From: Flavobacterium sp.
Lineage (GTDB): Bacteria; Bacteroidota; Bacteroidia; Flavobacteriales; Flavobacteriaceae
DNA length: 64,000 nucleotides
Reading direction: 5' to 3'
NCBI RefSeq assembly: GCF_017744675.1
Contig: NZ_JAGIAV010000005.1
Span: 1-64,000 of the forward strand
The position numbers and the translations under genes were made by a program. Each line of letters opens with the position of its first letter. Within the stretch, counting starts at the first letter, position 1. Of this stretch, positions 1 through 7,497 are shown piece after piece. The notes under the pieces were generated by a model. That model was not told the DNA's origin. It saw nothing but the letters and a program-made list of their open reading frames with translations, and did not search any database.

Positions 1-260
1 TATCCAATCCGGATGGGGTTTTCTGTTTTATACAGGTTTTCGAATTTAAGTTCAAGAGTATGCCTTGTCAGTTTAATTAATCTATTTTAAAGAGATTGTT
101 TTTATTTATGACATTTGTCCTTCTTCTTTTTAGAAATAGAGCTTTAAAATGCCTAAAAAATATAGCAAAATCGAGATTGAATTTGCAGTTTATCTGTTGG
201 ACTTAGTTTTTGTCTTAATTAAGTTTTATTTTTGATCTGTTATGAAGTTAAAAAAAATAG
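1..260. other. Leading intergenic region
   Basis: No ORF is supported here. The first 25 bases contain a palindromic ATCCGGAT followed by GGGGTTTTC, which could be the end of a terminator for a gene left of the window, but too little is visible to decide. The right part holds the promoter of the Crp-like gene. Confidence 0.4.
227..234 (+). promoter_or_regulatory. -7 promoter box of the Crp-like regulator
   Basis: TATTTTTG matches the Bacteroidetes -7 consensus TAnnTTTG and lies 26 nt before the ATG at 261. No clear -33 TTG at the usual spacing could be fixed. Confidence 0.5.
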
Positions 261-824
261 ATGGAAAAGCTAATTCAGATTATAAATAGTTTTCAGGAAT
301 TAGATTTAGAGACGGAATCCGCCATTAGAAAAAGTTTTGTAGAGGAAACTTTTAAAAAAGGTGAGTTTCTTGTGCAAGAAGGTAAGATTTGCGATAAAAT
401 CTATTTTGTCAAATCAGGTACTGTTAGAAGATTTTGTATTGAAGACGGAGATGAAGTTACGAAGTGGATTTATACCGATAATCAATTTATAACTTCGATG
501 AGTAGTTTTTTTGAGCAGAAACCTTCATTCGAGAATTTCCAAACTTGCGAGGAAACGATTGTGTATGCCTTATCTTATGCAGATGAACAGGCTTTGTTGG
601 AGTATCCTTTGTTTGTGAAGTTTCATATTAAGCAACTTCGATATTATCTTTCTAAAATAAATGAGTTTAATCATTTATTTCGTTTAATGACTGCAGAGAA
701 AAAATACTTATTTCTTTTAGAGTCATTCCCTCAAATTGTTAAAAAAGCTAAATTAAAGCATATTGCTTCGTTAATTGGAGTTAGCCAAGAAACTCTGAGC
801 AGAATTCGAGCATCAATTATTTGA
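261..824 (+). CDS. Crp/Fnr family transcriptional regulator
   Basis: A 187-residue protein with the Crp/Fnr layout. The N-terminal cyclic-nucleotide-binding-like beta-roll covers about residues 10-115 (KGEFLVQEGKICDKIYFVKSG is the typical strand-turn pattern). A long helix follows, then a C-terminal helix-turn-helix at about 163-185 (LKHIASLIGVSQETLSRIR). No cysteine cluster for an Fnr iron-sulfur centre is seen, and the cAMP-binding signature is not obvious, so the ligand is unknown. Such small Crp-like proteins are common in Flavobacterium and often control a nearby gene, here possibly the acyltransferase that follows. Family call is firm; target is inference. Confidence 0.85.
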   Translation: MEKLIQIINSFQELDLETESAIRKSFVEETFKKGEFLVQEGKICDKIYFVKSGTVRRFCIEDGDEVTKWIYTDNQFITSMSSFFEQKPSFENFQTCEETIVYALSYADEQALLEYPLFVKFHIKQLRYYLSKINEFNHLFRLMTAEKKYLFLLESFPQIVKKAKLKHIASLIGVSQETLSRIRASII

Positions 825-887
825 TATTACATCAATAAAAATTATTTAAAGTTTTTCAATTTTTGTAGCTAATTAAAGTTATAAAAA

Positions 888-1697
888 TTGAAAGATACTT
901 TTATTCATAAAAATGCCATTTTGGGTAATAACATTTCTGTAGGAAATGGTGTTACTATTGAACATGATGTTATTATTGGTAATAATACACAGATTGGAAA
1001 TAATGTAACGATTTTGAGCGGATCGAGAATTGGTAAAAATTGCCAAATCCATTCTAATGCAGTTCTGGGTGGGATACCGCAGGATTTAAAATATAAGGGA
1101 GAATATACTCTTCTAGAAATTGGAGATAATAATATAATTAGAGAGTTTGTAACTATTAACAAAGGGACAATCTCTAAAGGTAAAACTTGTATTGGAAATT
1201 CTAATCTAATTATGTCAAATGCTCATATTGGGCACGATTGTATAATAGGAAATAATTGTATAATAGGAAATAATTGTATAATAGGAAATAATTGTATTAT
1301 AGGATTTAGTGTTGGAATTGCTGGAGAAGTAATTGTCGAGGATTGGGCTAATATAAGCGGACTTACGGCAATACATCAGTTTTCTGTTATTGGCGAACAT
1401 GCCATGATTAGTGGTTTGAGTCGAGTAGTTAAAGATGTTCCGCCTTATATTGTTGCCGCTCACGAACCTTTACGATTCGCTGGAGTAAATACGGTTGGTT
1501 TAAAAAGAAAAGGATTTAATTCTGATAAAATTGATGAACTTCGAGCGATATATCGTGTTTTATTTCAAGAAAAGAGAAATACTAAGTTTGCTTTGGAATC
1601 AATTGCTGAAAAATTTCAAGATACGGTTGAGCGAGATAAAATTTTAAACTTTGTGAAATCATCAAAAAGAGGAATTATTAAAGGATTTGAGTTGTAA
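888..1697 (+). CDS. LpxA-type acyl-ACP--UDP-GlcNAc O-acyltransferase (paralogue with expanded hexapeptide repeat)
   Basis: A 269-residue left-handed beta-helix protein. About 185 residues of hexapeptide repeats (IIGNNT, IGNNVT and similar) are followed by the LpxA helical C-terminus (GVNTVGLKRKGF; KSSKRGIIKG). The catalytic-region motif HIGHDC (His near 115-118) and the downstream LTAIHQF and SRVVKDVPPY motifs match LpxA, which puts the first acyl chain on UDP-GlcNAc in lipid A synthesis. The start is TTG; no in-frame ATG fits. Just after HIGHDC the protein has three identical copies of NNCIIG, making this loop 12 residues longer than E. coli LpxA as I remember it. In Bacteroidetes the housekeeping lpxA usually follows lpxC-fabZ; this copy stands alone, so it may be a second enzyme or act on another sugar nucleotide. 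Confidence 0.8.
   Translation: MKDTFIHKNAILGNNISVGNGVTIEHDVIIGNNTQIGNNVTILSGSRIGKNCQIHSNAVLGGIPQDLKYKGEYTLLEIGDNNIIREFVTINKGTISKGKTCIGNSNLIMSNAHIGHDCIIGNNCIIGNNCIIGNNCIIGFSVGIAGEVIVEDWANISGLTAIHQFSVIGEHAMISGLSRVVKDVPPYIVAAHEPLRFAGVNTVGLKRKGFNSDKIDELRAIYRVLFQEKRNTKFALESIAEKFQDTVERDKILNFVKSSKRGIIKGFEL
1237..1304 (+). repeat. 18-bp tandem repeat inside the lpxA-like gene
   Basis: Three perfect 18-bp copies start at 1237, 1255 and 1273 (unit ATTGTATAATAGGAAATA). A fourth partial copy from 1291 differs at one base before diverging. Each unit encodes one hexapeptide, so gain or loss of a copy keeps the frame. Confidence 0.95.
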
Positions 1698-1759
1698 TTG
1701 TACGAAATAGTTTCTAAATTCATATATTCAAAAAGAATGTTTTTTTAAATGAATTTATC

Positions 1760-2353
1760 ATGACAGCATATAGCGCAAATTCTAAAGTCGATTTTTATTT
1801 CGAAAAGGCAGAAAAATGGAAATCTGAGCTAGGAAAATTAAGAGAGATTGCTTTAGATTGTCATTTAGTTGAAGAATTAAAGTGGGGAAGCCCATGTTAT
1901 ACTTTTGATGGAGCGAACATTGTTTTAATTCATGCATTTAAGGAGTATTGTGCTTTTTTGTTTTTTAAGGGAGCTTTAATGAAGGATCCAGATAAAATAT
2001 TAATTCAGCAGTCAGAAAATGTGCAGGCGGCGCGTCAGGTTCGATTTACTAATGTTCAAGATATTTTAGCGAAGAAAGAAATTCTAAAGAAGTATATTTT
2101 TGAAGCGGCTGAAATTGAGAAATCAGGGCAAAAAGTAGAATTGAAAAAAGTTTCTGAATTTGAAATTGCCGAAGAACTTCAGAATAAGTTTGATGCCGAT
2201 GTAGATTTTAAAAAGGCTTTTTATGCTTTGACTCCTGGAAGACAACGTGCTTATTTGCTTCATTTTTCTCAACCAAAACAATCTAAAACGAGAGAGGCTC
2301 GAGTAGAAAAAAATATTCCTAGAATTTTAGATGGGAAAGGATTGAACGATTAA
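1760..2353 (+). CDS. YdeI/OmpD-associated family protein (DUF1801 plus OmdA domain)
   Basis: A 197-residue cytoplasmic protein. The N-terminal 120 residues resemble DUF1801 (EELKWGSPCYTFDGANIVLI; FKEYCAFLFFKGALM). The last 50 residues carry the YdeI/OmdA motif (ALTPGRQRAYLLHF, then SKTREARVEKNIPRIL). Members are found across Bacteroidetes and proteobacteria; some were linked to peptide or bacteriocin resistance, but no biochemical role is settled. It is monocistronic, starts at ATG 1760, and is followed by a strong terminator. Confidence 0.8.
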   Translation: MTAYSANSKVDFYFEKAEKWKSELGKLREIALDCHLVEELKWGSPCYTFDGANIVLIHAFKEYCAFLFFKGALMKDPDKILIQQSENVQAARQVRFTNVQDILAKKEILKKYIFEAAEIEKSGQKVELKKVSEFEIAEELQNKFDADVDFKKAFYALTPGRQRAYLLHFSQPKQSKTREARVEKNIPRILDGKGLND

Positions 2354-2375
2354 AACATTTTATAGTATAAGAAGA

Positions 2376-2407
2376 AAAACTCCTTTTAAGAAAAAGGAGT
2401 TTTTTTT
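2376..2407. terminator. Bidirectional terminator between convergent genes
   Basis: AAAACTCCTTTT / AAAGGAGTTTTTTT hairpin with T-runs on both sides. It sits between the YdeI-like gene (+) and the EamA gene (-). Confidence 0.85.
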
Positions 2408-2417
2408 GTTTTACAAG

Positions 2418-3308
2418 CTAAGAAATTTGCTGTTCGATTGTGTCTTTCTTTCGAATAGAAATTACTGACTGAAATAAAACGGAAGTCATAACCAAACCAA
2501 TTCCTGTATAAAAAGAGAAATTGACAGATTGTCCTTCGTTAAAAAATAAGAAGGCTAATATTATAGAATATATTGGTTCCAAGTTGAATGTTAAGTTTAT
2601 AGTAAATGCTGGAATCTTTTTAAGTGATTCTGCAAACATTACATAAAGAGCAACGGTGCAACATGAAGCTAATAGTAATAAATAGAAAAGGTCTGTTAGG
2701 TTCGGAATGAAAGACTGGTTTGGAAAATTATAAAAATAGAATGGCAGAGCGATTCCTAATGTTAAAGTTCCGCCTAGCATCTGATAAAAATTAATCAGTT
2801 TGCTATCGTAAAATTGAACCAACCTTTCGTTGTAAATGGTGTACAGAGCAGCAAACGCAGAAGAAATTACACCAAGTAAAATTCCAAATTGGTAAGAAGA
2901 ATCAAAATGGAAAATTAGACTTATCCCTATTAAAGTTAACATACTTAATAAAACCTGAACCAGATTGAATCTTTTTTTGTTGAGAATAGGTTCAAAATAA
3001 GCAGTAAAAAAACTTGTCAAGCAATAACATATTACACCAATTGATATGTTGGAATATTTAATGCTGGCATAGAAAAAAATCCAGTGAATAGTAATAAGAA
3101 CTCCTGCTTTAGAGATTTTTGCTGCTTCAGAAAAGGACTTCAGCATTTTAATATTGTATATTTTTAAAATGAAAAGTAGAATAATCGAAGCAAAAAACAC
3201 TCTGTACCAAACTAGGGTAATTTCATTAAGAGAAATAAGTTTTCCAAAAACGCCAGTAAAACCAGCAAGTAAAACTGCAGTATGCAGTATTAGATAAGAT
3301 TTTTTCAT
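2418..3308 (-). CDS. EamA/DMT-family transporter
   Basis: A 296-residue protein made almost entirely of hydrophobic helices (about ten segments), with the two-fold EamA repeat of the drug/metabolite transporter superfamily. The second half contains the typical ALYTIYNERLV and FNLEPIYSIILAFLFFNEG patterns (E in the P-x-hydrophobic loop). Such proteins move small metabolites, often amino acids or nucleotides, across the inner membrane; the substrate cannot be read from sequence. An unusual leader with a possible 12-codon ORF and a hairpin lies 120 nt upstream on the same strand, which suggests regulation by translation or attenuation. Confidence 0.85.
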   Translation of the reverse strand: MKKSYLILHTAVLLAGFTGVFGKLISLNEITLVWYRVFFASIILLFILKIYNIKMLKSFSEAAKISKAGVLITIHWIFFYASIKYSNISIGVICYCLTSFFTAYFEPILNKKRFNLVQVLLSMLTLIGISLIFHFDSSYQFGILLGVISSAFAALYTIYNERLVQFYDSKLINFYQMLGGTLTLGIALPFYFYNFPNQSFIPNLTDLFYLLLLASCCTVALYVMFAESLKKIPAFTINLTFNLEPIYSIILAFLFFNEGQSVNFSFYTGIGLVMTSVLFQSVISIRKKDTIEQQIS

Positions 3309-3371
3309 AAAAAGTTGTCTATCCTTTTTTGAAGGATATATTTAGAATATTAATAATTGAATTGAGGTATA

Positions 3372-3409
3372 GACACAACAAATCGGACTGAGTGCGATCA
3401 GTCGGTGTC
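3372..3409 (-). promoter_or_regulatory. Two-part hairpin in the eamA leader
   Basis: Perfect inner stem GACTGA / TCAGTC (3386-3391 and 3398-3403), flanked by a second perfect stem GACAC / GTGTC (3372-3376 and 3405-3409). It lies about 20 nt past the stop of the 12-codon leader ORF and ahead of eamA, where an attenuator would be. There is no strong T-run directly after it, so it may act on RNA structure or translation rather than as a plain terminator. Confidence 0.5.
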
Positions 3410-3427
3410 AATACTAAAAACGTATTA

Positions 3428-3466
3428 TTAATTTACTGGAGGAGGAAGACAACCTTTTAAGCTCAT
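3428..3466 (-). CDS. Putative 12-residue leader peptide upstream of the EamA exporter
   Basis: A short ORF on the same strand as eamA reads MSLKGCLPPPVN then TAA. It starts with ATG about 18 nt after a perfect -7 box (TAAGTTTG, 3485-3492) and ends about 120 nt before eamA. The Cys and the Pro-Pro-Pro stretch are what a stalling or sensing leader peptide could use. It is too short for statistical support; the evidence is its placement between a promoter and a hairpin. Not recognised as a known leader. Confidence 0.4.
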   Translation of the reverse strand: MSLKGCLPPPVN

Positions 3467-3484
3467 GATAAAATTTGATTTTAG

Positions 3485-3492
3485 CAAACTTA
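3485..3492 (-). promoter_or_regulatory. -7 promoter box of the eamA leader
   Basis: TAAGTTTG on the minus strand fits TAnnTTTG exactly and would give a transcript starting about 14 nt before the leader ORF. Confidence 0.5.
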
Positions 3493-3640
3493 TTAAAAGA
3501 ATCCAGAATTAGAAAGTTTAAAAAGTTATTTAAATGCCAAATTTAAGTTTATCTAGTAGCTGAATTGAATAATTCTAATTTTGATTTGAATATTAATTTG
3601 TAGAACTTGCATCGATACCAAATCACCAATTCAATAATTA

Positions 3641-4738
3641 ATGAATACTTATCAATCGCCTGCCACAATTCTTGAAACCAAACAGCATTTTGAAATTTTA
3701 GATGGATTAAGAGGCATTGCAGCTTTTGCCGTTGTGGTGTTTCATTTTATGGAATGGATTTTTACCGATCCAAGTCAGAATTTTATTGGGCATGGATTTT
3801 TGGCTGTCGATTTTTTCTTTTGCCTTTCGGGATTTGTAATTGGATATGCTTATGATGATCGTATTGCTAAAATGGGTCTTCGTAATTTCTTTATATCTAG
3901 AATTATAAGATTGCATCCGTTGGTTGTAGCGGGATCCATATTAGGATTGCTGGCTTTTTTATTTGATCCGTTTGGAAGTCATTTGGAATTATACAGCACC
4001 AGAAAAATTATTTTGACATTTATCTGTTCATTATTTCTTATTCCGTTTCCAGTAATTGCCGATCGCGGATTTAATTTGTTTAGTTTCAATGCGCCAGCGT
4101 GGTCCCTGTTTTGGGAATATATTGCCAATATTGTGTATGCGTTTGTGCTTTATAGAATTGCACGAAGCTATTTGGTGATTTTAACTTTTCTTTCTGCAGT
4201 AGCAATTTGTTATGTAGGATATAGTTCTGGTAATTTAATAGGAGGCTGGAGTGGTCCAACTTTTTGGGACGGTTGTGCTAGAATTTCTTATTCTTTTTTG
4301 GCAGGATTACTCATCTATCGATCCAATTGGATTATTAAAAACAAACTTGGCTTTGGCGGATTGACGATTTTGTTATTGTTGGCTTTTATTATGCCTTTTT
4401 CAGAATGGAATTGGATCTCAGAACCTTTAGTTGTCTTGTTGTATTTTCCGTTACTAATTTCTTTGGGAGCTGGAGCTATCTTAAAGCCAGGACTGAAAAA
4501 GGCATGTGTTTTCTCTGGAAAAATCTCTTATCCGCTATACATGACACATTACGCAGTTTTATGGATGTTTGGAAATTATTACACCAATTATAAACCAGAC
4601 ACGGGACAATTAACTTTTATTGTTATAACTTCGGTTTTTCTGCTAGTTGGATTTGCTTATGTGGTAATGGTGTTTTATGATATTCCACTGAGAAATTATT
4701 TGAATATCAAAAGAAAAGAAAAATTGGAGAGACAATAA
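3641..4738 (+). CDS. Acyltransferase 3 family membrane protein
   Basis: A 365-residue integral membrane protein of the OafA/YrhL/NodX acyltransferase-3 family. The N-terminal motif LDGLRGIAAFAVVVFHF contains the conserved His (near residue 36) needed for acyl transfer. FLAVDFFFCLSGFVIGY and a following ISRIIRLHPL match the second and third family blocks. About ten membrane helices follow. Members put acetyl or other acyl groups on surface sugars, peptidoglycan or antibiotics; the acceptor is not evident from context. Monocistronic, with its own terminator. Confidence 0.9.
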   Translation: MNTYQSPATILETKQHFEILDGLRGIAAFAVVVFHFMEWIFTDPSQNFIGHGFLAVDFFFCLSGFVIGYAYDDRIAKMGLRNFFISRIIRLHPLVVAGSILGLLAFLFDPFGSHLELYSTRKIILTFICSLFLIPFPVIADRGFNLFSFNAPAWSLFWEYIANIVYAFVLYRIARSYLVILTFLSAVAICYVGYSSGNLIGGWSGPTFWDGCARISYSFLAGLLIYRSNWIIKNKLGFGGLTILLLLAFIMPFSEWNWISEPLVVLLYFPLLISLGAGAILKPGLKKACVFSGKISYPLYMTHYAVLWMFGNYYTNYKPDTGQLTFIVITSVFLLVGFAYVVMVFYDIPLRNYLNIKRKEKLERQ

Positions 4739-4756
4739 AAATAAAATCAAAGCAAT

Positions 4757-4790
4757 AAAAAACTCTATTAGAAATAATGGAGTTTTTTTA
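4757..4790 (+). terminator. Terminator after the acyltransferase
   Basis: AAAAACTCTATT / AATGGAGTTTTTTT hairpin with one G-T pair. Almost the same hairpin, with the same loop AGAAAT, recurs at 9081-9113. Confidence 0.85.
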
Positions 4791-4918
4791 TTTGTTCAAA
4801 TTGATGGGCATTTAGCATAAAAACAATTCGTCATGAAGAAACAACAATTCAGTCAATAAGAATTGATTGTTTTGTGTGAGAAAAATACTTTTACATCAAA
4901 ATAAATATAACCAGAACC

Positions 4919-5974
4919 ATGAAGAAAATTTTAAAAATCGCCAAAATTACATTTATTACCCTTTTTACTATTGCTATAATATTTGTTACTTATTTATATA
5001 TCAGTAATAGAATGTTTTTAGAGTCTAAAAATGAAGAGAACATTAGTTATCTGTCAAAAAATAATGTTCAAGTTTCGGGTTCAATAGACGGGAAATTGTT
5101 TGATGCAGATTTTTATAAATCACAAGTTTTCTTGTTGGGAGAAATTCATGGTTATGCAGACAACCAAGCTATAGATAAAGAGATGCTTTTCTTTTTGAAT
5201 AAGAAGGCTGGAGTGAAATACTACATTGCTGAGATGGATAGCTTGGTTGCTAAAAGATTAAATTCCTTTTTGCTTGGAAAACAAAAAAATGTAACAGCTT
5301 TGAAAGAAGTTGTCGAAACTATCAAACAGAGAATTCCGCAGCAATCTAGCCAGGAATTATTTGATAAATGGAGTTCAGTTTATGATTACAATCAAAACTT
5401 AGCTGACTCTTTAAAGATTACAGTTATTGGAATTGATAAAAACTTTGATGATCAATCTAAAGGCTCAAGAGATGTTGCAATGGCTGCTAACTTCAAAAAT
5501 ACTATCAAAAAAATGAATATTGAAAACGAAAAGTTTTACGGACTTTTTGGATTTTTTCATACTCTTCAAAAGAAAACAGAATCAGGTAGAGAAACTTTCG
5601 CACAAGGATTAAAAGAATCTGGAACTAAAGTTACAAGTTTAGTTAGTTATACGATTGACAGTGAGATGTATCTTCCTAAAAATCCTCAATTTCCAACCCC
5701 AAAAGATGAAAAAGTAGATTGGATGAATGCCGATGGGCCATTAATGTTGGTAAAAGGAATAAATGATTTAAAAGAATTAAGCAAACCAAATGCCATTACT
5801 CTTTTCAAACTTAGTGCTAAGAATTCTCCATATTTGAAATCGCAAAACTTAGTAACCGTAAAATCGAGAGCTTTTGGTGAAAACATTGTTCCTTTGAAAG
5901 ATGCTTCAGCAAATGATTATTTTCAATATGTGTTTTTATTAAGAAACTCTAAAGCACTAACAAAATTGAGATAA
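4919..5974 (+). CDS. Membrane-anchored protein of the TIKI/TraB/ChaN/Ere-like superfamily
   Basis: A 351-residue protein with one N-terminal membrane segment (about residues 8-28) and an exported domain. The pattern VFLLGEIHGYADNQ (about 76-89) followed by YYIAEMDS (about 107-114) is the G-E-x-H plus Glu signature of the superfamily that includes erythromycin esterase, ChaN, TraB and Tiki proteases. YGLFGFFHTLQK near 205 would supply the later His. That suggests a metal- or His-dependent hydrolase or a heme-binding relative, working in the periplasm. The exact family is uncertain. Monocistronic, with a good terminator. Confidence 0.55.
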   Translation: MKKILKIAKITFITLFTIAIIFVTYLYISNRMFLESKNEENISYLSKNNVQVSGSIDGKLFDADFYKSQVFLLGEIHGYADNQAIDKEMLFFLNKKAGVKYYIAEMDSLVAKRLNSFLLGKQKNVTALKEVVETIKQRIPQQSSQELFDKWSSVYDYNQNLADSLKITVIGIDKNFDDQSKGSRDVAMAANFKNTIKKMNIENEKFYGLFGFFHTLQKKTESGRETFAQGLKESGTKVTSLVSYTIDSEMYLPKNPQFPTPKDEKVDWMNADGPLMLVKGINDLKELSKPNAITLFKLSAKNSPYLKSQNLVTVKSRAFGENIVPLKDASANDYFQYVFLLRNSKALTKLR

Positions 5975-5994
5975 GTTCTATAATTGACAAAAAG

Positions 5995-6026
5995 AAAACC
6001 TCCAAGATTTATTTTGGAGGTTTTTT
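5995..6026 (+). terminator. Terminator after the TIKI/Ere-like gene
   Basis: AAAACCTCCAA / TTGGAGGTTTTTT hairpin with a short loop and a T6 tail. Confidence 0.85.
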
Positions 6027-6120
6027 GTTCTCTCTAAGTTAATAAGGTTCTTCGTATTTGGAAACATACTATATTAGCCTTTTAATCTTACAAAATTTTA
6101 CTAACCAAAAATAATAGAAC

Positions 6121-7497
6121 TTGAAAATTAATAATGTAATTAAGTATATATTTCTCTTTTTAGCTGTTCATGCATTCGGACAAAACCCTTCTTTTAAAAT
6201 CAAATATTCGGAGCAGCTGGCAGTTTTTGTTTTCTTGCAGAATTTATCTGATTATTATTCCGATAATGTTTTTAAGACAGAATTTCAAAAATCAAAATAT
6301 AATAATGAGAAGTACAAAAGCTTGATCTCAAAATTTGATCAATTGTCTATTTCCTATAGTTTTCGTTTTGAAGATTTTCCCTATGGTTCAAAGAAAACCA
6401 TGCAGACGCAGGATATGTTAAAAAAGAATTTGATTGAAACAGATAATCTCAATGATTTCAAACTTCGTTCTGCCGGCATGATTCCAAATAAAACCTTGAG
6501 TAATTTGGGTGAATGCATTTCAGAATTTACTCCAATTTATAACGAGCTGATTTATAATCCGAATAAAGAACAATTTGGAAAACAATTGGACGAAATCATT
6601 AAATATTCTCAAGAACATCACATTGAAGATTACTTTAAAACAGGATTACTATTTTATAATTCAAGTTGGGATAATTCAATTCCGTTTGAAGCGGCTTTTT
6701 ATCCGCTGCCTAATTCAAAAGGATTTACAGCTTCTGCATTTTGCAACAATTTCGTCAGTGCCATTCAAACCGATTTAAAATCGCATAAAGATTTGTTTAG
6801 TGTAATGATGCACGAAACGTATCATATCGTTTATGATGAGCAATCGCTTGAAGTTAAAACGGCAATCGATGCTTATTTTAAAGAAAACAAATCAAAATGC
6901 AGCAACTACGCTTACCAATTATTAAACGAAGTTTTGGCAACTGTATTGGGCAATGGTTATGTCTACGAAAAATTGGATGGTAAAGTCGATGAAGGAGATT
7001 GGTACAATAATAAATATATCAATCTAATGGCAAGACATATTTATCCGTTAACCAAAGAATATATTGAACAGAAAAAGCCGATTGATAAGAATTTTATAGA
7101 TCAGTACATTCAGCTTTATGAAACCAATTTTCCAGATTGGATAAATGAAATGGATAACATAATGACGTATCTCTATGTGATTACAGAAAATGAAAAAGAT
7201 TTCAATACCATAAATAAAATGTTTCGCTATCGTTCCAGAACAGAATACGAAGATCAAATTACAGAAACTAGTATTGAAAAAATGCAGAATACTCCGCTAA
7301 CAAAAATGGTAATTATCTCAAAAGATAGCAAAGGGAAGATTAAGCTTTTAAAAGATAAGTTTAAAGAATTGAAGAACTGGAAAGCAAATCCAGATAAAGA
7401 ATTTACAGAAAAAATTCTTCTTGGCGATAAAAGCCAGCTAATTATATTAAACCAGAAAAAATCTAATCTAGAAACCTTAATCAAATTAATAAAATGA
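6121..7497 (+). CDS. Secreted protein with an HExxH metallopeptidase-like motif
   Basis: A 458-residue protein starting at TTG (the nearby ATG at 6134 is out of frame). A signal peptide ends near residue 21 (FLAVHAFG-Q). The middle carries MMHETYHIVYDE (about 229-240), an HExxH zinc motif. LLNEVLATVLGNGYVYEKL about 35 residues later could supply the third ligand Glu, as in gluzincins. I do not recognise the family. Its stop overlaps the ATG of the next gene by 4 nt, so the two are translated together; both products are predicted to be exported. A peptidase role is inference from the motif. Confidence 0.65.
   Translation: MKINNVIKYIFLFLAVHAFGQNPSFKIKYSEQLAVFVFLQNLSDYYSDNVFKTEFQKSKYNNEKYKSLISKFDQLSISYSFRFEDFPYGSKKTMQTQDMLKKNLIETDNLNDFKLRSAGMIPNKTLSNLGECISEFTPIYNELIYNPNKEQFGKQLDEIIKYSQEHHIEDYFKTGLLFYNSSWDNSIPFEAAFYPLPNSKGFTASAFCNNFVSAIQTDLKSHKDLFSVMMHETYHIVYDEQSLEVKTAIDAYFKENKSKCSNYAYQLLNEVLATVLGNGYVYEKLDGKVDEGDWYNNKYINLMARHIYPLTKEYIEQKKPIDKNFIDQYIQLYETNFPDWINEMDNIMTYLYVITENEKDFNTINKMFRYRSRTEYEDQITETSIEKMQNTPLTKMVIISKDSKGKIKLLKDKFKELKNWKANPDKEFTEKILLGDKSQLIILNQKKSNLETLIKLIK

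Larger units (their letters stand above)
3309..3640. other. Divergent intergenic region between EamA and acyltransferase genes
   Basis: This 332-bp region has no long ORF. Its left half holds the putative leader of the eamA gene (promoter box, 12-codon ORF, hairpin; listed separately). I see no clear TAnnTTTG box for the acyltransferase at 3641 on the right. Confidence 0.6.

Noticed and set aside
1237..1304. CRISPR-like short repeats
   Set aside because: The 18-bp units are directly adjacent with no spacers and encode hexapeptides in the lpxA-like frame.
905..1463. Antisense ORFs (85 and 82 codons) over the lpxA-like gene
   Set aside because: They arise from the repeated ATT/AAT-rich codons of the hexapeptide gene and have no family features or promoter.
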